Assembly: GCA_947451525.1 (NCBI GenBank)
Contig: CANFZM010000011.1
Coordinates: forward strand, 1-64,000
Source: Flavobacteriaceae bacterium
Lineage (GTDB): Bacteria > Bacteroidota > Bacteroidia > Flavobacteriales > Flavobacteriaceae
Direction of reading: 5' to 3'
Length of the DNA stretch: 64,000 bases
Shown here: in pieces, positions 6,681-14,029 of the stretch
Layout: every line of letters begins with the position of its first letter
How positions within the stretch are numbered: the first letter of the stretch is position 1
Notes under the pieces: model-generated
What the model was told of the DNA's origin: nothing
Database searches by the model: none
The model's input: the letters and a program-made list of their open reading frames with translations, nothing else
Position numbers and translations under genes: made by a program

Positions 6681-8258
6681 ATGGTACAAGCAGACGATTT
6701 AGTAGAATATGGCTACAGGAGGGTTATTATCACAATAACAGCAGTGCTTTGTGCTTTGTTGGAGATTGTAGATACTACCATTGTAAATGTAGCGCTTACC
6801 AACATGCGAGGTAGCCTTGGTGCTACGCTTACCGATGTGGCTTGGGTAATTACCGCTTATGCCATTGCCAACGTTATCGTAATTCCGATGACGAGTTGGT
6901 TATCACAACAATTTGGGAGACGAAATTACTTTGCCTTCTCTATTATATTATTTACAGTAGCATCTTTCCTTTGCGGAAACGCCTCTAATATATGGGAATT
7001 GGTCGCTTTCCGATTCATACAAGGTCTTGGTGGTGGTGCCTTATTAGTAACCGCACAAACCATCATAACCGAAAGTTATCCTACTGCCAAACGTGGAATG
7101 GCGCAAGCAATTTATGGTATGGGAGTAATTGTGGGCCCAACATTAGGACCGCCATTAGGAGGTTATATTGTGGATCACTTTTCATGGCCCTTTATTTTTT
7201 ACATAAACATTCCTATCGGAATTGTAGCAACCATACTTACTTTAAGTTTTGTTAGAAGTCCAAAATACGGAGAAAAACTAAAAGCCAACCAAGTAGATTG
7301 GTGGGGGATATTTTTCTTGGCGTCCTTTATTGGTTCGTTACAATTTGTATTGGAACACGGGCAACAAGACGATTGGTTTAACGATAATTTGATTGTAAGC
7401 CTGAGTGTAGTTTCGTTATTTGGATTGTTGGCATTTGTATGGAGGCAATTAAATTATAAATTTCCAATTGTAAACTTAGGTGTACTTAAAGATGGAAATT
7501 TAAGAATTGGAATTCTTATGTCTTTCATTATGGGATTTGGACTTTACGGCTCAACCCTTATCATCCCTATATACACCCAATCCATTTTAGGATGGACCGC
7601 AACCGATGCCGGATTATTGTTAATTCCGGGATCTATTACTACTGCTTTCATGATGCCTTTTATTGGTAAAATGATCCAGAAAGGAGTGCCACAGGGTTAT
7701 ATGGTTGGAGTAGGTTTTGTCATCTTCTTCCTATTTACTTTTATGATGCGAAATGCCATGACACCCGATACTGGAGTAGAACATTTCTTTTGGCCATTAA
7801 TATTAAGAGGAGTTGGTTTGGGATTACTTTTTGTACCTATCACTACCCTATCATTATCAACTTTAAAAGGAAAAAATATTGGAGAAGGTGCTGCTTTTAC
7901 CGGAATGATGCGACAACTTGGAGGGTCTTTTGGTATTGCAATTATTACAACATTCATCACTAGATTATCACAAAAACACCGAGTAGATTTAGTTGCCCAT
8001 TTAGATGGAAGTCGTTTAGAAGTACAACAACGTATTTTAATGCTCCAAAAAGGATTTATGTCGAAAGGATTTAGCACGAACGAAGCCTTGAAAAAAGCCT
8101 ACCAAGTGATGGATTATTCGGTTTTGAAACAAAGCACCGTATTGTCGTATATGGATATATTTATGGCACTTGGGTTATTATTTTTATTTTGTATTCCGAT
8201 TATATTCTTAATCAAAAAAGGGAAAACCAAAATTAACCCAGCAGATGCAATGCATTAA
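6681..8258 (+). CDS. DHA2-family (EmrB/QacA-type) MFS drug exporter
   Basis: A 525-residue membrane protein with the length and hydrophobic pattern of the 14-helix DHA2 family. Diagnostic parts are the first helix LEIVDTTIVNVAL (motif D1), the loop LSQQFGRRNYF (motif A) near residues 73-83, and the antiporter motif GMGVIVGPTLGPPLGGYIVD in the fifth helix. Such pumps use proton influx and work with EmrA and TolC partners, both encoded just upstream, to expel hydrophobic drugs or acids across both membranes. The operon ends at a strong hairpin at 8284-8330. Confidence 0.9.
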   Translation: MVQADDLVEYGYRRVIITITAVLCALLEIVDTTIVNVALTNMRGSLGATLTDVAWVITAYAIANVIVIPMTSWLSQQFGRRNYFAFSIILFTVASFLCGNASNIWELVAFRFIQGLGGGALLVTAQTIITESYPTAKRGMAQAIYGMGVIVGPTLGPPLGGYIVDHFSWPFIFYINIPIGIVATILTLSFVRSPKYGEKLKANQVDWWGIFFLASFIGSLQFVLEHGQQDDWFNDNLIVSLSVVSLFGLLAFVWRQLNYKFPIVNLGVLKDGNLRIGILMSFIMGFGLYGSTLIIPIYTQSILGWTATDAGLLLIPGSITTAFMMPFIGKMIQKGVPQGYMVGVGFVIFFLFTFMMRNAMTPDTGVEHFFWPLILRGVGLGLLFVPITTLSLSTLKGKNIGEGAAFTGMMRQLGGSFGIAIITTFITRLSQKHRVDLVAHLDGSRLEVQQRILMLQKGFMSKGFSTNEALKKAYQVMDYSVLKQSTVLSYMDIFMALGLLFLFCIPIIFLIKKGKTKINPADAMH

Positions 8259-8283
8259 TTTAAGAGACAACTATTTTTCTATA

Positions 8284-8330
8284 AAAAATCTTGCAGATTA
8301 GGAATTGAATTCCTAATCTGCAAGATTTTT
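8284..8330. terminator. Bidirectional terminator between emrB and yaaA
   Basis: A 23-bp perfect stem (8284-8306 and 8308-8330) with a single formal centre base and outer A/T runs on both sides. It lies between convergent genes and can stop both. Confidence 0.9.
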
Positions 8331-8355
8331 AAATTATAAGAACTATTAGATAACT

Positions 8356-9117
8356 TTATCTCGTAAAAACCAACCTATCCCCTTTACTCAAATTAGCATC
8401 AAAAGCATAGCCTTCGTGATTAAATCCTTTTAAGTCGTCGATAGTTTTTGCATTGGAATCGAGGATGTATCGCACCATCATTCCCCTAGCCTTTTTGGCA
8501 AAAAAACTTATTATCTTTAGTTTGCCGTCTTTATAATCTTTGAATTCTGGAGTGATAACAGGCACTTTCAATTTCTTTACATCCACAGCATCAAAATATT
8601 CGTTGCTTGCAAGATTGACAAATAATTCGTCTTTTTCTAATTGGGAATTCAATTCTTTGGTTATGGTTGGTTTCCAAAATTCATATAGATTTTTTTTGGT
8701 TCCAATAGGCAATTTGGTTCCCATTTCTAATCGATAGGGTTGCATTAAATCTAAAGGTTTTAATAAACCATACAAACCCGATAGAATTCGTAATTGGTCT
8801 TGCAAAAGGTTTATTTTTTCTTCGGATAAGGAATACGCATCCAAACCAATATACACATCACCACTAAAAGCATAAATTGCCGGACGGGCATTTTCGGGAG
8901 TGATTTCTGCAAGATTTCTTTGTTGGTTGCGTTGCCAATTCAAATCGGATAATTTATCGGAAATCGACATTAAATCGGATAATTGCTTCGGCGATTTTTT
9001 CTTTAAAACGGCATCAATTGCTAGGGATTGCTTTTGAAATCCGTATTCCGAATACAATTTTATTGGCAACGGACTTTCAAAATCTAGAGATTTAGCAGGA
9101 GAGATAACAATTTTCAT
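8356..9117 (-). CDS. yaaA: YaaA/UPF0246 peroxide-stress protein
   Basis: A 253-residue protein that matches the YaaA (DUF328/UPF0246) family end to end: MKIVISPAKSLDFESP at the start, AIYAFSGDVYIGLDA near residues 80-94, LRILSGLYGLLKPLDLMQPYR near 108-128, and a C-terminal FFAKKARGMMVRYI plus KGFNHEGYAFD. In E. coli YaaA lowers free intracellular iron during H2O2 stress and binds DNA; the same role here is by family. It is monocistronic, with a -7 box 20 bp upstream. Confidence 0.92.
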   Translation of the reverse strand: MKIVISPAKSLDFESPLPIKLYSEYGFQKQSLAIDAVLKKKSPKQLSDLMSISDKLSDLNWQRNQQRNLAEITPENARPAIYAFSGDVYIGLDAYSLSEEKINLLQDQLRILSGLYGLLKPLDLMQPYRLEMGTKLPIGTKKNLYEFWKPTITKELNSQLEKDELFVNLASNEYFDAVDVKKLKVPVITPEFKDYKDGKLKIISFFAKKARGMMVRYILDSNAKTIDDLKGFNHEGYAFDANLSKGDRLVFTR

Positions 9118-9137
9118 AGCAAATGGGTTTCAAAATT

Positions 9138-9145
9138 CAAAAATA
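9138..9145 (-). promoter_or_regulatory. -7 box of yaaA
   Basis: CAAAAATA reads TATTTTTG on the minus strand (TAnnTTTG consensus), about 20 bases before the yaaA ATG. Confidence 0.55.
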
Positions 9146-9202
9146 CAAATTCCTTTTCCGTAAAGCAAGAACCCCTTTTTTGGAAAACAAAATCTTATCA
9201 AC

Positions 9203-9234
9203 AATTCGTAATTCGTAATTCGTAATTCGTAATT
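9203..9234. repeat. Heptamer tandem repeat (AATTCGT)x4
   Basis: Four exact copies of AATTCGT plus a partial AATT lie between divergent genes, just upstream of a -7 box. It is the same period as the (GTGTTCA)x4 tract at 11361. Confidence 0.85.
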
Positions 9235-9241
9235 ATTATTT

Positions 9242-9249
9242 TACATTTG
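9242..9249 (+). promoter_or_regulatory. -7 box of the pRiA4b ORF-3-like gene
   Basis: TACATTTG matches TAnnTTTG and lies 24 bases before the ATG at 9273. Confidence 0.65.
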
Positions 9250-9272
9250 ACGTCTCAAAAAAAATTACAACC

Positions 9273-9818
9273 ATGGTTTATAAATTTAGAGTAATTCTGG
9301 ATGCTGAAGAAGATGTTTTTAGAGACATCGCCATCCTAGAAAGTGACACTTTAGAAGATTTACATAATGCAATCGTTAATGCTTTTGGCTTTGACGGATT
9401 GGAAGTAGCCTCGTTTTACACTTGCGATGACACTTGGAATCAAGAAGATGAAATTCCGATGTTTGACTCAGGAGATGTTCCTGGAGAAAACAAAATCATG
9501 AGCGATTATACTTTGGATGCTATTTTGGATGCCGAAAATACCAAGATTCTTTACGTGTATGATTTTATCAATATGTGGACTTTTCTTGTAGAACTTGCTG
9601 CCATTGAAGAAACCGAAGAAGTAGGTGTTATCTATCCTAACTTAATGTTTTCACATGGCGAAATGCCTGCCGAAGCAATGGAAAAACATTTTGTTTCCGA
9701 TTTAGAAGAGGAAGAAAGTTACAACGAATTTGAAGACGATTTGGACCAAGACGATTTGGACATGTTTGGTGGCGACGATAGTTTTGAAGATTACGGATTT
9801 GAGGAGAATTGGAATTGA
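9273..9818 (+). CDS. pRiA4b ORF-3-like / IS1096 TnpR-like protein
   Basis: A 181-residue acidic protein. The first ~130 residues follow the plasmid pRiA4b ORF-3-like family (also called IS1096 passenger TnpR-like): YKFRVILDAEEDVFRDI at the start, SDTLEDLHNAIVNAFGF near 23-39, and YVYDFINMWTFLVEL near 93-107. The C-terminal 40 residues are mostly Asp/Glu with Phe and Gly and look disordered. The family is widespread and has no firm biochemical function; the transposon name reflects one historic context and does not mean this is a mobile element. There is no signal peptide. Confidence 0.75.
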   Translation: MVYKFRVILDAEEDVFRDIAILESDTLEDLHNAIVNAFGFDGLEVASFYTCDDTWNQEDEIPMFDSGDVPGENKIMSDYTLDAILDAENTKILYVYDFINMWTFLVELAAIEETEEVGVIYPNLMFSHGEMPAEAMEKHFVSDLEEEESYNEFEDDLDQDDLDMFGGDDSFEDYGFEENWN

Positions 9819-9831
9819 TTCTTTTAAGATT

Positions 9832-9863
9832 CTGAGGATTTAAGGTCTGAGGTTCTAAGGTTT
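9832..9863. repeat. Left imperfect inverted-repeat arm flanking the four-helix-bundle gene
   Basis: This 32-bp tract, opening CTGAGG and ending TTCTAAGGTTT, matches the reverse complement of 10258-10290 with two small gaps and a few mismatches. Internally it is a loose repeat of (T)CTnAGG-like units. Confidence 0.7.
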
Positions 9864-9899
9864 TTTTGTATATTTAATTAAACTTTAAAAATACAAATC

Positions 9900-10259
9900 A
9901 TGAGCAATTTTAGAAAACTTCTCATTTGGCAAAAAGCCATGAACTTAGTAACCACAACTTACCAACACACTAAACAATTTCCAAAAGAAGAAATCTTCGG
10001 ATTAACTTCTCAAATAAGAAGAAGCTCTATTTCTGTTCCTAGCAATATTGCAGAAGGCTCTGGAAGAGATAGTAACAAAGAATACCTGAGATTTTTAAAT
10101 GTGTCTATTAGTTCCTTATTTGAATTTCAAACCCAATTAGAAATCGCGAAAAACATTGACTATTTAAAAGAACTAGAATTTATAAACCTATACGAGGACA
10201 GTCGAGAGTTAGAAAGAATGTTAGTTTCCTTCATTAACAAAATTAAAGAACGAAACTAA
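9900..10259 (+). CDS. Four-helix-bundle protein (23S rRNA intervening-sequence-protein family)
   Basis: A 119-residue helical protein. FRKLLIWQKAMNLV at the start, IFGLTSQIRRSSISVPSNIAEGSGR near residues 31-55 and EYLRFLNVSISSLFEFQTQL near 59-78 are classic for the four-helix-bundle (S23/IVP) family. Members occur inside rRNA intervening sequences, as the accessory protein of diversity-generating retroelements, and as stand-alone genes of unknown function, as here. No reverse transcriptase or rRNA gene is near. The gene is bracketed by imperfect inverted repeats (9832-9863 and 10258-10290), the right one overlapping the stop codon, so the unit of about 460 bp looks like a discrete cassette. 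Confidence 0.88.
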   Translation: MSNFRKLLIWQKAMNLVTTTYQHTKQFPKEEIFGLTSQIRRSSISVPSNIAEGSGRDSNKEYLRFLNVSISSLFEFQTQLEIAKNIDYLKELEFINLYEDSRELERMLVSFINKIKERN

Positions 10260-10290
10260 ACCTTAGAAACTTAGAACCTAAATACCTCAG
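10258..10290. repeat. Right imperfect inverted-repeat arm flanking the four-helix-bundle gene
   Basis: This 33-bp tract begins AAACCTTAGAA on the final stop codon and ends CCTCAG. It pairs in inverted orientation with 9832-9863. The next gene starts only 12 bases further on. Confidence 0.7.
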
Positions 10291-10302
10291 CAACTAAAAA
10301 TA

Positions 10303-11361
10303 ATGATCAACCTATTCAATACGCACATCGAATCGTTATCCATCCATAGAGTTGGAAATAAAAGCCGCAATGAAGCTATTTTCTTATCGGAAAACCAATA
10401 CGGTTTAAACGATGAAATTGTTCCAATATTAAAAGAATATTTCTTTAAATCGTTTCGTGAAAAAGAAGAAAATTACTTCCAATTTGCTCACGAAGTAGAT
10501 TTAGAATACAACGACATGTTTAAATTGGCGACCGAGATTTTCACCAATCCTGGTTCGGTGCATGACGTTTCTAAAAAAATTACCCAACACCTTTTTGAGC
10601 AATCGAACCATCCGCACATTAAAAACGGAGAGGTTTATGTAACCTATTTAACTAACGTATCTATTGACAATAATGTGGTAGATGCTATCGGAGTTTTTAA
10701 AAGTGAATTGCGCACCGATTTCCTTCAATTTGAAGAAAAAGAAAGCAATCTAGAAATGGTGCTTCAAGAAGGAATCAATTTGAATAAATTAGATAAAGGC
10801 TGTTTAATTTTCAATCATAAAAAAGAAGAAGGTTATAAAATCCTAACTATTGATAGTAATCGTTATGATGCACGCTATTGGTTGGAGCATTTCCTTTCGG
10901 TAGATGCGTTTCAGGATGAAAACTTCATGACTAAAAAATACTTAAAATTCTGTCAAGAGTTTGCTAAAGAAGTAGTTTTCCCTGCCGAAGATAAAAAGCA
11001 AGAAGTAATGTTCATGAACCGTGCGGTAAATCATTTTGCCAAAAACGACAATTTTGAAGAAACTGCTTTCTTAAATGATGTTATGGAAAACCCCGATTTG
11101 ATTCCGGAATTTAAAAGTTACAAAGCCGATCGTGGCGAAAAATACAGCATTGATGATGTAACCTCCTTCCCTATTGCTAATGCAGCGGTTTCGGATGTTA
11201 GAAAATCAATTAAAAATGTAATTAATTTAGATACACACATCCAAATAAAATTAGATTTCATCAACCCAGAAAGTGCAGAAAAATTTGTAGAAAAAGGCTG
11301 GGATGAAGAAAAACAAATGTACTACTACTTGGTGTACTTCAATAAAGAGCAGAAGTCGTAG
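10303..11361 (+). CDS. 37-kDa nucleoid-associated protein (NA37/YejK family)
   Basis: A 352-residue protein of the NA37/YejK-type family. Typical parts are the N-terminal HIESLSIHRVGNKSRNEAI, the mid-region EVYVTYLTNVSIDNNVVDAIGVFKSE split near residues 108-134, and LDKGCLIFNHKKEEGYKILTID near 163-184. E. coli YejK co-purifies with the nucleoid; the biochemical role is still poorly defined. It has no signal peptide. The start at 10303 lies just after the right repeat arm of the four-helix-bundle cassette, so its original upstream region may have been displaced. It ends directly at a heptamer repeat. Confidence 0.82.
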   Translation: MINLFNTHIESLSIHRVGNKSRNEAIFLSENQYGLNDEIVPILKEYFFKSFREKEENYFQFAHEVDLEYNDMFKLATEIFTNPGSVHDVSKKITQHLFEQSNHPHIKNGEVYVTYLTNVSIDNNVVDAIGVFKSELRTDFLQFEEKESNLEMVLQEGINLNKLDKGCLIFNHKKEEGYKILTIDSNRYDARYWLEHFLSVDAFQDENFMTKKYLKFCQEFAKEVVFPAEDKKQEVMFMNRAVNHFAKNDNFEETAFLNDVMENPDLIPEFKSYKADRGEKYSIDDVTSFPIANAAVSDVRKSIKNVINLDTHIQIKLDFINPESAEKFVEKGWDEEKQMYYYLVYFNKEQKS

Positions 11362-11390
11362 TGTTCAGTGTTCAGTGTTCAGTGTTCAGT
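11361..11390. repeat. Heptamer tandem repeat (GTGTTCA)x4
   Basis: Four exact GTGTTCA units plus GT start at the last base of the upstream stop codon. A related degenerate tract (CAGTGTTCGGCTATTAGTG) occurs at about 18898-18920 after the helicase gene. Confidence 0.88.
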
Positions 11391-11404
11391 AAAATAAAAA
11401 TTAT

Positions 11405-11436
11405 TCCCCAATTGTGAAAGCAGTTGGGGATTTTTT
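11405..11436 (+). terminator. Terminator after NA37 gene
   Basis: TCCCCAATTG pairs with CAGTTGGGGA (one wobble) around a short loop, followed by a T run. Confidence 0.75.
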
Positions 11437-11454
11437 ATATTTGAAAAAAAAAGT

Positions 11455-12048
11455 ATGAATTTAGAAGACATACGAAAAAACTACCGAAATTTTGATGATA
11501 GCAAAATTCAAGAGTTGGCAATGCAAGATGCTAGCAAATTAAGACCCGAAGTGATTCCTATTCTTCAGGAGGAAATAAAAAGACGGAATCTATCCGAAAA
11601 TTTAATTTCCGGCATTAATGCGCAATTAAAAATTACAAGTCCCGAAGAAATCCTTGAATATTGTACATTAATTCAAAAGCAGCCCTGCCCTATTTGTAAT
11701 GGAAAAACACAAAAACTAAATGCTATTGTTTTAAAAGAAGTAATAAGTATGATTTTTATTTCTAACATTACAAATCATGTTAAAATTGGTTGTCCACAAT
11801 GCTTAGCAAAAGCCAAATCTGAAATAAATTCAAAAAATATGCTTTTAGGATGGTGGAGCACTAAAGGAATATTTCATACCATCAATGCATTAATACAAAA
11901 CAATAAAATGGAAAAATTCATAAGAAATTACGAGCCTAATGAAATTCTAAAATCCTATATAAAAGAAAACATTGGAGCTATTGAAACAAATAAGGAAAAT
12001 CCTGCAGGAATAAATAATTTACTAAAAAAAGCAAATAGAGTTAATTAA
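11455..12048 (+). CDS. Hypothetical protein with two CPxC knuckles
   Basis: I do not recognise this 197-residue protein. The N-terminal ~60 residues are helical and charged (YRNFDDSKIQELAMQDASKL, then a IPILQEEIKRRNL helix). The middle has CPIC at about residues 75-78 and CPQC at about 111-114, a spacing that would suit a zinc ribbon interrupted by a hydrophobic stretch (ISMIFISNI). A WWSTKG motif follows at about 129-134 and a helical C-terminus ends the protein. No signal peptide. It sits alone between two terminators or gaps. A metal site is inferred from the cysteine pairs only. Confidence 0.7.
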   Translation: MNLEDIRKNYRNFDDSKIQELAMQDASKLRPEVIPILQEEIKRRNLSENLISGINAQLKITSPEEILEYCTLIQKQPCPICNGKTQKLNAIVLKEVISMIFISNITNHVKIGCPQCLAKAKSEINSKNMLLGWWSTKGIFHTINALIQNNKMEKFIRNYEPNEILKSYIKENIGAIETNKENPAGINNLLKKANRVN

Positions 12049-12118
12049 AATTTTAATCTGTAAATAGTCTAGCTATTTGGTTTTTGTTTTGTTTTGTTAA
12101 ACATGTAGCATTTCTTTA

Positions 12119-13996
12119 TTGAAAACAATATCTTTAACGATTAAAAAAAATGTGTTGCGGATTTATCTTTGTTTACTAATTTTTCTTTGCAGCTTTTCAG
12201 TTCTGATGGCTCAAAAACCTGTACCTACTAAGTCGGATAGTGTTTATAAAAAAATAGATGAATTTTCTCAAGATAAAAAATTCTTTAAATTCATACATAA
12301 AATAATGTTTCGAAGAAAAGAAATTTCAAGCATTAGCAAAAAGAAAAGACAAAAAGCAATTACTTCACTTCAAGTTACTTTTAATAAATACAATTGTAAA
12401 ATAATTAGAAACGTCAACATTGAAACTTTAGATCCTTTTGGTTTTTCAATAGAAAATGATCAGCAAATACCTAAGTACAAAATGGAACGTTTTGGCAACT
12501 CGTTACATATAAAAACCAAAAACTGGACAATAAGAAATTTGTTGCTTTTCAAAAAAAATGAAGAACTAGATTCGCTAATTGTAAAAGAATCCGAAAGAAT
12601 TATTAGAAGTCAAAGGTATATTAGCAGTGTAATAATCAAACCGATTCCAATTGCAAATTGTACCGATTCGGTAGATGTTTCCATTCGAGTTTTAGACACC
12701 TGGAGTGGCATTCCTACTGGAGCATTTTCGAGTGCTAAAGCCAATTTAGATTTAACCGAGCGCAATTTCTTTGGTTTAGGCCACGAATTAGAACTGAATT
12801 ACATCAAAAGTTTTAACAACAGCACTACCAATAACTTCGGATACGACGCAAAATACACCATCCCAAATTTCAAAAATACCTTTATTAACACTTCGGTTTC
12901 ATCTAAAATCGATTTATACAACAATACTTATAAAACGGTAAAAATAGACCGCCCATTCTATTCCACTTTAACACATTGGGCTGGCGGAATTCACTATGAC
13001 TATAATGTCCATACTCAAATCATGGCCGATGCCAATGCAATACTTGCACCTCAAAATTTCAAAATAAAAACCTACTCGGCTTGGGGAGCACATGCCTTTA
13101 ATGTGTTTGGAAATCAAACCGAATTTGGAAGAACTACTCATTTTGTTTTTGCAACAGGGTTTACGAATACAGCATATCTAGAAAAACCAAGTATTACTTA
13201 TGATCCAATTCAATATAACAATTCTTCCAAATCGGTTTTGGCAACTATCGGAATATCCAGTCAAAAATATTACCAAGACAAATACCTATTCCGTTTTGGA
13301 ATTATTGAAGATATTCCTTACGGAAAGGTATTTTCACTTACTGGTGGAGTTGAAAATAAAAATGGCGTAAATAGAGCCTATTTTGGTGGAAGATTTTCTT
13401 ATGGCGATTATTTTGATTACGGCTATATACAAGGAAATATTGAAGTAGGTAGTTTTTTTAATGGTAAAAATTCCGAACAAAGTATTTATAAATTTGAAGC
13501 AAATTATTTCACTAACCTCTTTCCTATTGGCTCTTGGAAATTCCGACAATTTATCAAACCTGTTTTGGTAATAGGAACCAATAGATTAAACACAACTCAA
13601 GACCGTTTAAATTTAATTGATGTAAATGGTATTCCAGGTTTTAATAGTTCCCCACTTATTGGAACCAAAAAATTCTTAACCACATTTCAAACCCAATCTT
13701 ATAACCAAAAAAACTGGTATGGTTTTAATTTTAGTCCGTTTATGAATTTTACAGTAGGCTTTCTTGATCAAGGAGATAATACCTTTTTTAGTAATAAAGT
13801 ATATTCTCAAATTGGCGTTGGAGTATTAATAAACAACGGTTATTTAGTGTTTAGTAGTTTTCAAATATCTTTTTCTTACTATCCTTCCTTACCAATTGAT
13901 GGCAGCAATATCATCAAGACCAATGCTTTCCAAAATTCCAATATAGAATACCACGATTTTCAAATTGGGCAACCTTATGCGGTACCTTACCAATAA
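12119..13996 (+). CDS. Outer-membrane beta-barrel protein with POTRA-like region
   Basis: A 625-residue protein opening with a signal peptide (hydrophobic IYLCLLIFLCSFSVLMAQ). The start is a TTG at 12119, because the only nearby upstream ATG runs directly into a stop. Residues about 95-195 look like a POTRA domain (LDPFGFSIEN ..., a SERIIRSQRYISSVIIKPI helix-strand unit), as in Omp85/BamA-type proteins. From about residue 205 (RNFFGLGHELELNYI) the chain is alternating aromatic beta strands to the C-terminus, which ends HDFQIGQPYAVPYQ. It may insert proteins or export molecules, but no partner is apparent. Its last 47 bp recur downstream of the next gene. Confidence 0.65.
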   Translation: MKTISLTIKKNVLRIYLCLLIFLCSFSVLMAQKPVPTKSDSVYKKIDEFSQDKKFFKFIHKIMFRRKEISSISKKKRQKAITSLQVTFNKYNCKIIRNVNIETLDPFGFSIENDQQIPKYKMERFGNSLHIKTKNWTIRNLLLFKKNEELDSLIVKESERIIRSQRYISSVIIKPIPIANCTDSVDVSIRVLDTWSGIPTGAFSSAKANLDLTERNFFGLGHELELNYIKSFNNSTTNNFGYDAKYTIPNFKNTFINTSVSSKIDLYNNTYKTVKIDRPFYSTLTHWAGGIHYDYNVHTQIMADANAILAPQNFKIKTYSAWGAHAFNVFGNQTEFGRTTHFVFATGFTNTAYLEKPSITYDPIQYNNSSKSVLATIGISSQKYYQDKYLFRFGIIEDIPYGKVFSLTGGVENKNGVNRAYFGGRFSYGDYFDYGYIQGNIEVGSFFNGKNSEQSIYKFEANYFTNLFPIGSWKFRQFIKPVLVIGTNRLNTTQDRLNLIDVNGIPGFNSSPLIGTKKFLTTFQTQSYNQKNWYGFNFSPFMNFTVGFLDQGDNTFFSNKVYSQIGVGVLINNGYLVFSSFQISFSYYPSLPIDGSNIIKTNAFQNSNIEYHDFQIGQPYAVPYQ

Positions 13997-13999
13997 AAT
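13953..13999 (+). repeat. Direct repeat copy A (end of outer-membrane gene)
   Basis: This 47-bp segment covers the final codons and stop of the outer-membrane protein gene. It matches 15816-15863 in the same orientation with one single-base gap and a handful of mismatches; the run TACCTTACCAATAAAAT is identical. Confidence 0.75.
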
Positions 14000-14029
14000 T
14001 TATAGATCCTTAAGTATTACATTAACCTT

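Noticed and set aside
7697..8077. Minus-strand 126-codon frame inside the DHA2 pump gene
   Set aside because: Shadow of a strongly supported MFS gene; proline-rich nonsense composition.
9900..10259. Diversity-generating retroelement accessory protein (Avd)
   Set aside because: The four-helix-bundle family fits, but no reverse transcriptase, template repeat or variable target gene is found in the window.
9203..11390. Possible CRISPR-like arrays from the heptamer repeats
   Set aside because: Units are contiguous 7-bp copies with no spacers and no cas genes nearby.
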